A stretch of DNA of 37,921 bases. Origin: Oscillospiraceae bacterium. GTDB lineage: Bacteria; Bacillota; Clostridia; Oscillospirales; UBA929. Every line of letters starts with the position of its first letter. Within the stretch, counting starts at the first letter, position 1. This document shows positions 16,870-24,461 of the stretch, piece after piece. The translations under genes and the position numbers were made by a program. The notes under the pieces were generated by a model that saw nothing but the letters and a program-made list of their open reading frames with translations, was not told the DNA's origin and made no database searches. Where the stretch lies: NCBI GenBank assembly GCA_031253545.1, contig JAIRWH010000033.1, positions 1 to 37,921 of the forward strand, read 5' to 3'.

Positions 16870-17349
16870 ATGAAAAGGGTACTCAAACTGTTGGAAAACG
16901 ATGCCTCGCTCGGCGCGGGGCAAATCGCGTTGCTTTTGGGCGTGGGCGAAGCCGACGTGGAGCGCGACATCGCCGCCGCGCGGCGGGAGGGCATATTGCT
17001 CGGCAGCCGCTCCGTGATTAACTGGGAGAAAGCCGGGGGCGACTACGTCACGGCCATGATTGAGGTGCGCGTCACGCCGCAGCGGGGCGAGGGGTTTGAC
17101 CGCGTGGCCGAACGTATATACCAGTTCGACGAAGTGGAGTCCCTGTACCTTATGTCCGGCGGTTACGATTTACAGGCCGTGGTCATCGGCAAGTCGCTTA
17201 AAGACGTGGCGCGGTTTGTGGCGGAAAAGCTCTCCACCTTGGAGCAGGTGACCGGCACGTGTACGCACTTTTTGTTAAAGAAATACAAAGAAGGCGGAGT
17301 GGTCTACGCCCGCCCCGACGACGCGCAAGAAAGAGTGGCGTATCTGTGA
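16870..17349 (+). CDS. Lrp/AsnC-family transcriptional regulator
   Basis: The 159-aa protein has an N-terminal winged HTH (about 1-50; LLENDASLGAGQIALLLGVG) and a C-terminal RAM ligand-binding domain (about 65-145) with the characteristic GGYDLQAVVIGKSL. Such proteins are octamer-forming sensors of amino acids. ACGGAGG at 16856-16862 precedes the ATG. The aminotransferase start overlaps its stop (GTGA), so the regulator likely controls, and is co-expressed with, an amino-acid transaminase. Autoregulation of the overlapping divergent promoters is likely from family habit but no operator was identified. Confidence 0.88.
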   Translation: MKRVLKLLENDASLGAGQIALLLGVGEADVERDIAAARREGILLGSRSVINWEKAGGDYVTAMIEVRVTPQRGEGFDRVAERIYQFDEVESLYLMSGGYDLQAVVIGKSLKDVARFVAEKLSTLEQVTGTCTHFLLKKYKEGGVVYARPDDAQERVAYL

Positions 17350-18512
17350 GCGGCTACGCGCCGCAAATCTCCGCCCGTGCCGCGAGCCTGCGCCCGTCCG
17401 GCATACGGCGGTTTTTCGACTTACTTGAAGAGCGGCGCGATGCCATCAGCTTGGGCATAGGCGAGCCGGACTTCCTCACCCCCTGGCACATTCGCGACTC
17501 CGGCATATACTCTTTGGAAAAAGGCTTCACCAAGTATACGCCCAACGCCGGCATCTCCGCGCTGCGCGCCGAGTGCGCGCGCTACATGGAACGGCGTTTC
17601 GGCCTTTCCTACGACCCGGCGGGCGAAATCCTCGTGACCGTGGGCGGCAGCGAGGCGTTGGACCTGTGCGTCAGGGCCACGGTGAACCCCGGCGACGAAG
17701 TCCTCATACCGCAGCCGTCGTTTGTGGCGTACGGCCCCGTAGTCGCCTTGGCGGGCGGAGTGCCCGTGCCGCTCGCCATGAGCGAAGGCAACGGCTTCAA
17801 GCTCACGCCCTCCTTGCTCGCGTCCGCTCTCACGCCGCGCGCGCGGGTGCTTGTCCTGCCGTATCCGTGCAACCCCACGGGCGCCATACTCAAAAAAGAT
17901 GACTTACCCGCGCTCGCGGGCGTGTTGGCGCGCAGCAATATACTCGTGCTCAGCGACGAAATATACGCCGAGCTGACCTACGGCTGCCGCCACGCGTCCA
18001 TTGCCGGCGAGCCCGGTATGAAAGAGCGCACCGTGGTGGTGGGCGGGCTGTCTAAGTCCCACTCCATGACCGGTTGGCGCATGGGTTTTGCCTACGGCCC
18101 GCGCGAGCTCATAGCCCAGATGACCAAAATCCACCAATACGCCATAATGAGTGCGCCCACCACCAGCCAATACGCGGCGCTCACGGCGCTGCGCGACGGC
18201 GACACCTTTGTGGAGAGCATGAGGGAAAGCTACAACGGGCGCAGGCGCTATATGCTCGACGGCCTGCGCGCGGCGGGTTTCAGCTGTTTCGAGCCGCGCG
18301 GCGCTTTTTATCTCTTTCCCTCCATACGCGCCTATGGCATAGGTTCCGAGGAGTTCTGCGAAAAGCTGCTGCTTTCGCAGAATGTGGCCGTGATACCGGG
18401 CAACGCCTTCGGCGAGAGCGGCGAGGGCTTCATACGTATCTGCTACGCCGTATCCGTTGAAAACCTGAAAGAGTCGCTAATACGGATAGAAAGGTTTGTG
18501 AGGCAACTGTGA
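17346..18512 (+). CDS. PLP-dependent aminotransferase, class I/II (aromatic/aspartate type)
   Basis: The 388-aa fold-type I enzyme has SLGIGEPDFLTPWHI near the start, VTVGGSEALDL, PYPCNPTG (substrate-carboxylate region), LSDEIYAELTY (PLP pyridine Asp and Tyr) and GLSKSHSMTGWRMGF with the Schiff-base lysine near 237. It resembles Firmicute PatA/AraT enzymes, which transaminate aromatic and other amino acids, so it could perform the last step for Phe and Tyr made from the aro operon products. Start GTG at 17346 overlaps the lrp stop; the upstream codons lie inside lrp. The next gene also starts with GTGA overlap. Confidence 0.9.
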   Translation: MSGYAPQISARAASLRPSGIRRFFDLLEERRDAISLGIGEPDFLTPWHIRDSGIYSLEKGFTKYTPNAGISALRAECARYMERRFGLSYDPAGEILVTVGGSEALDLCVRATVNPGDEVLIPQPSFVAYGPVVALAGGVPVPLAMSEGNGFKLTPSLLASALTPRARVLVLPYPCNPTGAILKKDDLPALAGVLARSNILVLSDEIYAELTYGCRHASIAGEPGMKERTVVVGGLSKSHSMTGWRMGFAYGPRELIAQMTKIHQYAIMSAPTTSQYAALTALRDGDTFVESMRESYNGRRRYMLDGLRAAGFSCFEPRGAFYLFPSIRAYGIGSEEFCEKLLLSQNVAVIPGNAFGESGEGFIRICYAVSVENLKESLIRIERFVRQL

Positions 18513-19639
18513 GTACCGTAAAAGACCCTCGCGTGTTTTTGGCTTCCTGTAAAGACTACGGCGAAGCGGAATCCGCCGTCAGGCGCATATTCGACGCGTC
18601 CGGCGGGGCGAAGGCGCTGCTGGCGGGGCGCGGCCGCGTGTTGGTCAAACCCAATCTCCTGCTGCCGAGGAAGCCGGAGAGCGCCACCACCACCCACCCG
18701 CTCGTAGTGGCGGCGGTCTGCCGCGTATTCACCGAGGCGGGCGCTTCCGTGGAGGTCATAGACTCCACCGGCGCGCCGCACACGGCCGCCATGCTCAAGC
18801 GGCTCTATTCCCGTTGCGGCTTGGAAGAGACCGTGCCGCCCACGGGCGCGCTCTTGCTCACAGACACGGCTTCCGTCACGCTGAAAACCGAAGGCCGCAC
18901 GGTCGGCTCGTTTTCATGCCTCAAAGCCGCGGCCGAGGCGGAACTTGTGGTGTCGGTGGCCAAGGCGAAGACGCACGGCCTTGCCTACTTCACGGGCTGC
19001 GCTAAAAATATGTTCGGCTGCCTGACGGGCATGGATAAGCCGCTCTACCACGGCAAATACCTCTCGCGCGAACGCTTTTTCTCGGCGGTCACGGACATAT
19101 GCGAGGCCGTGGGTCCCGGTTTTTGTATCTTAGACGGCGTGGTGGGCATGGACGGCAACGGGCCGAGCGGCGGTTCGCCCTGCCCGTGGGGGGTCATTCT
19201 CGGCGGCGTAAACCCCCACACCGTGGACCTTGCCGCCTGTTCCCTCATATCCCTGCGCGCCGAACGTGTGCCCATGCTCGTACAAGCCCAAAAACGCGGC
19301 CTTATCCCCGCCTCCGCTTCGGAGCTTCAATGGCTCGGCGACGAACGCGAGGCAAACTGCAAATCCTTCCGCCCGCCCGGCACAGAGCGCGGCTTTGTCT
19401 TCCTCATCTCAAAGCTGTTGCCGCGCCGCCTGCGCCGCAAGGTGCGCGAGAAGGGCGCGAAGTACCCCGTGGTGTCCTCCCGTTGCATCGGCTGCGGCGA
19501 CTGTGTGCGCGTCTGCCCGAAGCGGGCCATCGCTTTTTCCGGGCGCGTGGCCTCCGTGAACACCGATTCCTGCATAAAGTGTTACTGCTGCCATGAGTTT
19601 TGCCCCGTGGGCGCGATTGATTACGCGAAGAAGCGATGA
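18509..19639 (+). CDS. DUF362-domain protein with C-terminal 2x[4Fe-4S] ferredoxin domain
   Basis: The 376-aa protein consists of a DUF362 domain (about 1-300; VLVKPNLLLPRKPE, CAKNMFGCLTGMDKP, ILDGVVGMDGNGPSGG) and a ferredoxin domain with CIGCGDCVRVCPK near 325 and CIKCYCCHEFCPVGA near 354, each CxxCxxCxxxCP. DUF362 proteins are widespread in anaerobes; their reaction is unknown. GTG start 18509 overlaps the aminotransferase stop, and its own stop overlaps ispE (ATGA). Being between an aminotransferase and ispE suggests a role in a redox step, but this is position only. Confidence 0.88.
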   Translation: MSTVKDPRVFLASCKDYGEAESAVRRIFDASGGAKALLAGRGRVLVKPNLLLPRKPESATTTHPLVVAAVCRVFTEAGASVEVIDSTGAPHTAAMLKRLYSRCGLEETVPPTGALLLTDTASVTLKTEGRTVGSFSCLKAAAEAELVVSVAKAKTHGLAYFTGCAKNMFGCLTGMDKPLYHGKYLSRERFFSAVTDICEAVGPGFCILDGVVGMDGNGPSGGSPCPWGVILGGVNPHTVDLAACSLISLRAERVPMLVQAQKRGLIPASASELQWLGDEREANCKSFRPPGTERGFVFLISKLLPRRLRRKVREKGAKYPVVSSRCIGCGDCVRVCPKRAIAFSGRVASVNTDSCIKCYCCHEFCPVGAIDYAKKR

Positions 19640-20511
19640 CTTTTTCCGCCCCCGCAAAGCTCAACCTCGCCTTAGACGTGCTCTCCCCCCGCCCCGACGG
19701 CTACCACGAGTTGCTCACGGTAATGCAGACGGCAGACTTATGCGACATTGTTACCGTCTTGCCCTCGCGCGACGGCGAACCCCGCGCCGTGAGCAACCGC
19801 CCGGAACTGCCTGCCGACGGGAGCAACCTCGCGCTTGCCGCCGCGTTGCTTTTCCGCGAAAACACGGGTTTTCCCGCGTACATGCCCTCGGTCTTGCTGC
19901 GCAAGCATATACCGGCGGGCGCGGGTCTCGGCGGCGGCTCCGCCGACGCGGCCGCCGTGTTGCGCGGACTGCGCCGCGAAAGCGGCGCGGATATATCCGA
20001 CAAACTCCTGCTCTCTTGGGCCGCCGAACTCGGCAGCGATGTGCCTTTTTGCCTTTTCGGCGGCACACAACTTGCCGGCGGGCGTGGGGAGCTCCTCACG
20101 CCCCTGCCGCCTTTGCCGGATTGCTTCATTGTGATATGTTGCCCCGGTATCGCCGTGCGTACCGGAGCGGCTTTTGCGCGGCTCGATAACACCGAGCGCC
20201 GCCGCAAACCCGATATATCCGGGCTTTGCGAGGCTCTGCGCAAGGGCGACCTCGCCCTCGCGGCGCGGTATATGTGCAATGTGTTTGACGACTGCCCCGG
20301 CGCGGCGCAAAGCCACGCGAAGACCGCAAAGAGCCGCCTTGCGCGCGGCGGCGCGTTGGGCGCTTCAATGAGCGGCTCCGGGTCGGCGGTCTTCGGGGTC
20401 TTTGCGGATTGCCGTGCCGCCTGCGCCGCCTGCGCCGCGTTGCGACGCGAATACGCGCAAACATACCTGTGTCGCCCCGTGCCCGCCCGTCGCCCCGAAA
20501 GCCGCGGGTAG
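19636..20511 (+). CDS. ispE: 4-diphosphocytidyl-2-C-methyl-D-erythritol kinase
   Basis: IspE phosphorylates CDP-methylerythritol in the MEP isoprenoid pathway. The 291-aa GHMP-kinase-fold protein starts MTFSAPAKLNLALDVLSPRP and has the ATP-binding motif PAGAGLGGGSADAAA (near 93-107) and GASMSGSGSAVFG near the C-terminal third. Length is standard. Its start overlaps the DUF362 gene stop. It is the last gene of the operon. A convergent minus-strand gene ends 26 bp downstream. Confidence 0.95.
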   Translation: MTFSAPAKLNLALDVLSPRPDGYHELLTVMQTADLCDIVTVLPSRDGEPRAVSNRPELPADGSNLALAAALLFRENTGFPAYMPSVLLRKHIPAGAGLGGGSADAAAVLRGLRRESGADISDKLLLSWAAELGSDVPFCLFGGTQLAGGRGELLTPLPPLPDCFIVICCPGIAVRTGAAFARLDNTERRRKPDISGLCEALRKGDLALAARYMCNVFDDCPGAAQSHAKTAKSRLARGGALGASMSGSGSAVFGVFADCRAACAACAALRREYAQTYLCRPVPARRPESRG

Positions 20512-20537
20512 GCTTTGCTTCCGAAAACGGTTGACGC

Positions 20538-21146
20538 TTACCCGGGAGCCTTTTTGCCGCGTCCGCCCTCGGCGGCGGTCACGGCCACGCATATTGCCGC
20601 CGTGAGAATCATGCAGGCGGCGGCCTCCGGCAATCCGTTGAGCAACCCCGCGCCCGCGAAGAAAGCCGTCACGGTCTTGCCGCCCAATATCTCATGGCCT
20701 TGCAGCCATTTTCCCAGTATGAAGATAACGCCGGACAGGAAGAGTATGGTGTTGAGCAGGGAGCAAAGCAGACCGGCCGCCCCGTAGGCGAACACGCGTT
20801 TTTTATCCACTTTGAGCGCGAGCTTCGTAAACCACGCCGTGAGCGGACCGATTACCACACGCGGCACTATGCACACCGCCGCCACAAGCATGGGTTGAGC
20901 CGCGAATACCGCGCCGAACAGCGCGTTGGAGGGGGCTTGCACCAAACTCGTGATACCAAACACCAAGCCCAACACGGCGCCGGCCGACGGCCCCAGCAGC
21001 GCCGCGCCCACGGCGATGGGCACGCAAAGGAAGGTGATGGCCACCACGCTGATGTTCAAGTAGCCTATGGGGGTGACGCTCATGACCAGCATAAGCGCCA
21101 CAAGCAAACCCAATTTGACCATGTAGATAATTTTCTCTTTTTTCAT
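20538..21146 (-). CDS. ECF transporter S-component-like membrane protein
   Basis: The 202-aa protein has five to six predicted transmembrane segments (VKLGLLVALMLVMSV, then others to residue 195) and the composition of S-components of energy-coupling-factor transporters, in particular TPIGYLNISVVAITFLCVPI and LLGPSAGAVLGLVFGITSL. Such subunits bind a vitamin or metabolite and share the EcfAAT module. No ECF ATPases lie in this window, so it would be a group II S-component. Substrate cannot be read. ATG 21144-21146 follows GGAGGTG; an upstream GTG at 21155 gives three more residues. The promoter is at 21168-21196. Confidence 0.75.
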   Translation of the reverse strand: MKKEKIIYMVKLGLLVALMLVMSVTPIGYLNISVVAITFLCVPIAVGAALLGPSAGAVLGLVFGITSLVQAPSNALFGAVFAAQPMLVAAVCIVPRVVIGPLTAWFTKLALKVDKKRVFAYGAAGLLCSLLNTILFLSGVIFILGKWLQGHEILGGKTVTAFFAGAGLLNGLPEAAACMILTAAICVAVTAAEGGRGKKAPG

Positions 21147-21167
21147 AAAAAGCACACCTCCGACACC

Positions 21168-21196
21168 ATTATAACAAAACGCTGTTGCAAAAACAA
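21168..21196 (-). promoter_or_regulatory. Promoter of the ECF S-component gene
   Basis: On the minus strand: TTGTTT (21191-21196), 17-bp spacer, TATAAT (21168-21173), with GGAGG and the ATG at 21146 close behind. The 5' leader would be only about 15 bases, too short for a riboswitch, so vitamin control by a leader aptamer is unlikely. Confidence 0.75.
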
Positions 21197-21213
21197 GCCG
21201 GGCTGTGTATAAT
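21185..21213 (+). promoter_or_regulatory. Promoter-like sequence pointing antisense into the GT39 gene
   Basis: TTGCAA (21185-21190), 17-bp spacer, TATAAT (21208-21213) on the plus strand. It shares TTGCAAAAAC and TGTATAATAT with the lrp-operon promoter at 16734-16762. No plus-strand gene follows until 22759, so it would make an antisense or small RNA over the 3' end of the glycosyltransferase gene, or it is a remnant. Confidence 0.4.
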
Positions 21214-21227
21214 ATTGCTGTCGCGGC

Positions 21228-22679
21228 TCAGTCAACCGTCAGGTAAAACGCGACGGACAAAGCGCAAAACACAATGAGCGCCGCGCTTGCCGAGCCGCGC
21301 AACAGTTTGCCCGGCAGCCCCATACTCCGGGTTTCCGCGGAGGCAATCCCCAAGAACCCCGCGCCGCACAGCACCGAGGGCACAAGGTAGCGGAAGTCCA
21401 TGGTGCAGATATACGGCAGGGCGATGTTGAAACCGATATATCCCGCCATGTGGCAGCACCAAAGCATGCACGGCAGCCCGCCCTTCCTTTTGGCAAGCGC
21501 GTACGCCATGGCGGCAAGCGAGAGCGCTATGAGCGCGATGTTCACCCACACGAGCGCCGTGGCCGCGAAGTCCGCGCCGGCAAAGCGAAACTCCCCGAAA
21601 AGCGAGCTTTTTATTATGTACATTGGCACATTATTGTCTACTTGAGTGTCTATTTGGCAAAACGGCAGAAACGAAAACTGCTCGGCGGGTACATACAGGA
21701 ATCTGTGCGCGAGGCTGTAATGGCCGATATATATGCTCACGCCCGGCGCTTGCACATATCCCGGCGCCACCTTAAACCGCAGCGCCATATATACCGTGTG
21801 CCAAAGCCCCAAAGGCACACACAGCGAAAAAAAGGCCATAAGCCGCTTTACCACGGTTTCCCTGCCCTGCTTCGCGGCAAGTTTTTCGCAAAACACATAC
21901 GCCGTGACGGACGTGACGAGCACCGCCGAGAGTTTGGTCATCATACCCAACCCGATTGCCAGCGCGAGCAGCACGGTGGTCTTCACGGACGGCTCTTTCC
22001 GCCAACGCAGCGTCAGCAGAAACGCCCACAGCACAAACAGCACCATGAGGTTGTCGTTGTTCAGGCTCCCCGCCAGCACGAAGAACGTGGGGTGAAAGCA
22101 AATTACGGCCATAGCGGCAATAAGCGCCCCGTCTTTGAGTTCCAATTCGCGAAACACGCGGTAGCTCACGAGCATTATCAGCCCCGACACAGCCGCGCCC
22201 ATGAGCTGCAAGCTCTCGTATGCCTCGTGGTAACCTTTGCCGCATAGGCGCAACAAGGCGAGCAGCTTGCCCGAAAGGAAATGAAACAGCGGCGGGTGGT
22301 GGTGCTGCCAGAAGGCCTCGGCGGGCGGCAACCAGTGTTTTACATAGTGGTCTATGTAATAGGCGTGACCCCTCACAAACAGCCCCTGCGCCGAATCCCA
22401 CACGCCGATGTCGTGCTGGCGAACCCAATACACCGTGTACCATACGTAGCCGAAACGCATGACCAAACCCGCCGCCATCAGCAACGCCGCGCGCCTTTCG
22501 CAGGTAAGTTCGCGGCACGCAAGCGCCGCGCCGCCGCATATCAGGAGCAGCGCCAACATGACCGCTTGCGCGTGACCTATGTCCGCCTGAGCCTTCACGG
22601 GCGAAAGGCACACAAAGGCGGTGAGCGCGAGCAGCGCGCCGCCGGGCAAACGGCTCTTTTCCAATAACCGCGCGAGCAT
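21228..22679 (-). CDS. Glycosyltransferase family 39-like (PMT/ArnT-type) membrane protein
   Basis: The 483-aa protein has about ten or more hydrophobic helices and, after the first loop (WVRQHDIGVWDSAQGLFV), HHHPPLFHFLSGK near residue 130, which is the DE...HPP-type motif of GT-C glycosyltransferases that use polyprenyl-phosphate sugars. SLNNDNLMVLFVLWAF and GLGMMTKLSAV are also typical of PMT_2 domains. It probably transfers a sugar to a cell-surface acceptor outside the membrane. ATG 22679 is preceded by CGGGAGG; upstream codons would cross the promoter region. It is divergent from the YibE/F-like gene. Acceptor and sugar are unknown. Confidence 0.78.
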   Translation of the reverse strand: MLARLLEKSRLPGGALLALTAFVCLSPVKAQADIGHAQAVMLALLLICGGAALACRELTCERRAALLMAAGLVMRFGYVWYTVYWVRQHDIGVWDSAQGLFVRGHAYYIDHYVKHWLPPAEAFWQHHHPPLFHFLSGKLLALLRLCGKGYHEAYESLQLMGAAVSGLIMLVSYRVFRELELKDGALIAAMAVICFHPTFFVLAGSLNNDNLMVLFVLWAFLLTLRWRKEPSVKTTVLLALAIGLGMMTKLSAVLVTSVTAYVFCEKLAAKQGRETVVKRLMAFFSLCVPLGLWHTVYMALRFKVAPGYVQAPGVSIYIGHYSLAHRFLYVPAEQFSFLPFCQIDTQVDNNVPMYIIKSSLFGEFRFAGADFAATALVWVNIALIALSLAAMAYALAKRKGGLPCMLWCCHMAGYIGFNIALPYICTMDFRYLVPSVLCGAGFLGIASAETRSMGLPGKLLRGSASAALIVFCALSVAFYLTVD

Positions 22680-22717
22680 AGCCGACCTCCCGCGTCCGAG
22701 ATACGCGATGTGCCACG

Positions 22718-22746
22718 ATAATAGCACAATATTCCCCGATTGGCAA
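22718..22746 (-). promoter_or_regulatory. Promoter of the GT39-like gene
   Basis: On the minus strand: TTGCCA (22741-22746), 17-bp spacer, TATTAT (22718-22723), about 40 bp upstream of the ATG at 22679. The -35 overlaps the ribosome binding region of the divergent YibE/F-like gene. Confidence 0.65.
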
Positions 22747-22758
22747 GGAGATGTAAAA

Positions 22759-23925
22759 ATGAACCATAAGCGTTTGTGGTTGCTCGCGTTGCCGCTTGCC
22801 CTGCTGTCTCTCGCCTCCTGCGCGGGCGTAGGCGAACGGCCCGCCCCCTCGCTTGAGGACTGGGCGGTCGCCGCCGACGCGCTGACCATGCTGCGCGCGA
22901 GAATAATCAGCGTCGATTCCGAAGTGGAGCAGGAATCCACAGACGACGAAGGTCAGGGTGTGCGCACCACGCTCTTCACGGCGCGGATTACCTCCGGCCC
23001 CATGAGGGGTTGTGTGGTTTCCGGCCAATTGGTGGTGCATTCGTCGGCGAGCTACCCCGTACGGCCGCCGCGCACGGGCAACTCCATCTTTTTGATGCCA
23101 TCATGGGACGCGGACGGCCTGCCGCTCGGCGATTTCGGCGATTACAACAGAACCGCCGGGCTGCTGGCGCTGTTTGTCATCTTCGTGGCGGTGCTGTGTA
23201 TTGTCGGCGGCAAGGTTGGGGCGCGTTCGTTGCTGGCGCTTGTGTTCACCTGCGCGGGCATCGTGTTTATCTTCATACCCATGGTCAAGGCGGGCGTGTC
23301 GCCCATCTTCGCGGCGCTGCTCATATCCGCCTTGGTCACCGTAATCACTCTCGCCGTCATCGGCGGTTTCGGCGCAAAGACCTTCGCGGCGCTGCTGGGC
23401 ATCATTACCGGGCTTATCATCTCCGGCATACTCACAACCATAATGCAGGCGGCGATGAAGCTCACGGGCGTTGTGGACAACGAGGCCCTGCTCCTTTCGC
23501 AAAGAGTCGGCATGGAGGGCGTCAGCCTAAACGGGCTGATGTTTGCCGCCATACTCATCGGCGCGCTTGGCGCGGCCATGGACGTGGGCGTGTCCATCGC
23601 CTCCGCCTTGGAGGAGCTGAACAGGAAATCGGGCTTGCAGGGCGCGGAGCTTGTGGAAAGCGGTATGCGCATAGGCCGCGACGTGATGGGCACCATGACC
23701 AACACGCTTGTGCTGGCGTATGTGGGCGGCTCCCTGCACCTTATGCTGCTCATCTCCGTGGAATCCGCGCAGCTCGATTATTTGCTCAGTTGGGAATTGA
23801 TTGCCACAGAGCTGCTGCGAGCCTTGGCCGGCAGCGTGGGTCTTATCTGCATCGTGCCCGCCACGGCGTTGGTCTCCGCCGTTTTCTGCCGTGTGAAGAC
23901 TGCGCCGGAGAATCCGTTTGCGTAA
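22759..23925 (+). CDS. YibE/F-family multi-pass membrane protein with lipoprotein-like signal
   Basis: The 388-aa protein starts MNHKRLWLLALPLALLSLAS followed by Cys-21, a lipobox-type end (LASC). A soluble segment of some 110 residues follows (containing RARIISVDSEVEQE and VRTTLFTARITSGPMRG, a beta-rich stretch), then seven or eight transmembrane helices with AAMDVGVSIASALEEL and GRDVMGTMTNTLVLAYVGGS, the YibE/F signature. Such proteins are common in Firmicutes and have unknown transport or scaffold function. AAGGAG sits 8 bases before the ATG. The GtrA gene starts inside its 3' end. Confidence 0.85.
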   Translation: MNHKRLWLLALPLALLSLASCAGVGERPAPSLEDWAVAADALTMLRARIISVDSEVEQESTDDEGQGVRTTLFTARITSGPMRGCVVSGQLVVHSSASYPVRPPRTGNSIFLMPSWDADGLPLGDFGDYNRTAGLLALFVIFVAVLCIVGGKVGARSLLALVFTCAGIVFIFIPMVKAGVSPIFAALLISALVTVITLAVIGGFGAKTFAALLGIITGLIISGILTTIMQAAMKLTGVVDNEALLLSQRVGMEGVSLNGLMFAAILIGALGAAMDVGVSIASALEELNRKSGLQGAELVESGMRIGRDVMGTMTNTLVLAYVGGSLHLMLLISVESAQLDYLLSWELIATELLRALAGSVGLICIVPATALVSAVFCRVKTAPENPFA

Positions 23926-24418
23926 GGGCGGTTCGCCTCCGGCGCGTTTTGCCGCACTTGCGCGCCTGTATCTCGTAAAATACCGCGAACTCATAGCCTA
24001 CCTCATTGCCGGCGGGCTGACCACATTGGTGGCCTTTATCGTGTATATGCTGTATACGCGCCTGCTCGGCATGGAGGAAAACCTCTCCAACATACTGAAA
24101 ATCCCGCCCGCCATGGTCTTTGCCTACGCCGTGAACAAGCTCTTTGTCTTCCGCTCGCGCTCGGCGCGAGGCGCGGCGCTTTGGCGCGAGGCGGCGGCGT
24201 TTTTCGCCTCGCGCGGTTTTTCCTTGTTGTTGGAAATCGGCTCGTTCTTTTTCTTCCTCGACATCTTAGGTCTTTACGACCTAATAGCCTTCTTTCTCAC
24301 CACCGCGCTTGTCACCGTGACAAACTATGTGTTGTCTAAGTTCGTGGTGTTCAGAAAACCGCGCGATAAGAATGTGCAGACATCGAAGCCCGTCGGAAAA
24401 GCGGAAACCGGGGAGTGA
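23918..24418 (+). CDS. GtrA-family membrane protein
   Basis: The 166-aa protein has four hydrophobic segments (AYLIAGGLTTLVAFIVYML; PAMVFAYAVNKLFVF; the segment before FFFFLDILGLYDLI; FFLTTALVTVTNYVLSKF) and the motifs GGLTTLV, YAVNKLFVF and NYVLSKFVVF, diagnostic of GtrA proteins, which are thought to flip or help transfer polyprenyl-linked sugars. TTG at 23918 is the start, overlapping the previous gene by 8 bp behind a GGAG. Its nearness to the GT39-like enzyme fits a shared cell-surface glycosylation role. It converges with the xylanase gene, 43 bp away. Confidence 0.87.
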   Translation: MRKGGSPPARFAALARLYLVKYRELIAYLIAGGLTTLVAFIVYMLYTRLLGMEENLSNILKIPPAMVFAYAVNKLFVFRSRSARGAALWREAAAFFASRGFSLLLEIGSFFFFLDILGLYDLIAFFLTTALVTVTNYVLSKFVVFRKPRDKNVQTSKPVGKAETGE

Positions 24419-24461
24419 CCGCCGCCGAACCCGCGCCGCCCTTGTCCGCGTCGCCGAAGGC

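Noticed and set aside
21147-21170. Vitamin riboswitch upstream of the ECF S-component
   Set aside because: The mapped promoter leaves a leader of about 15 bases, too short for any aptamer.
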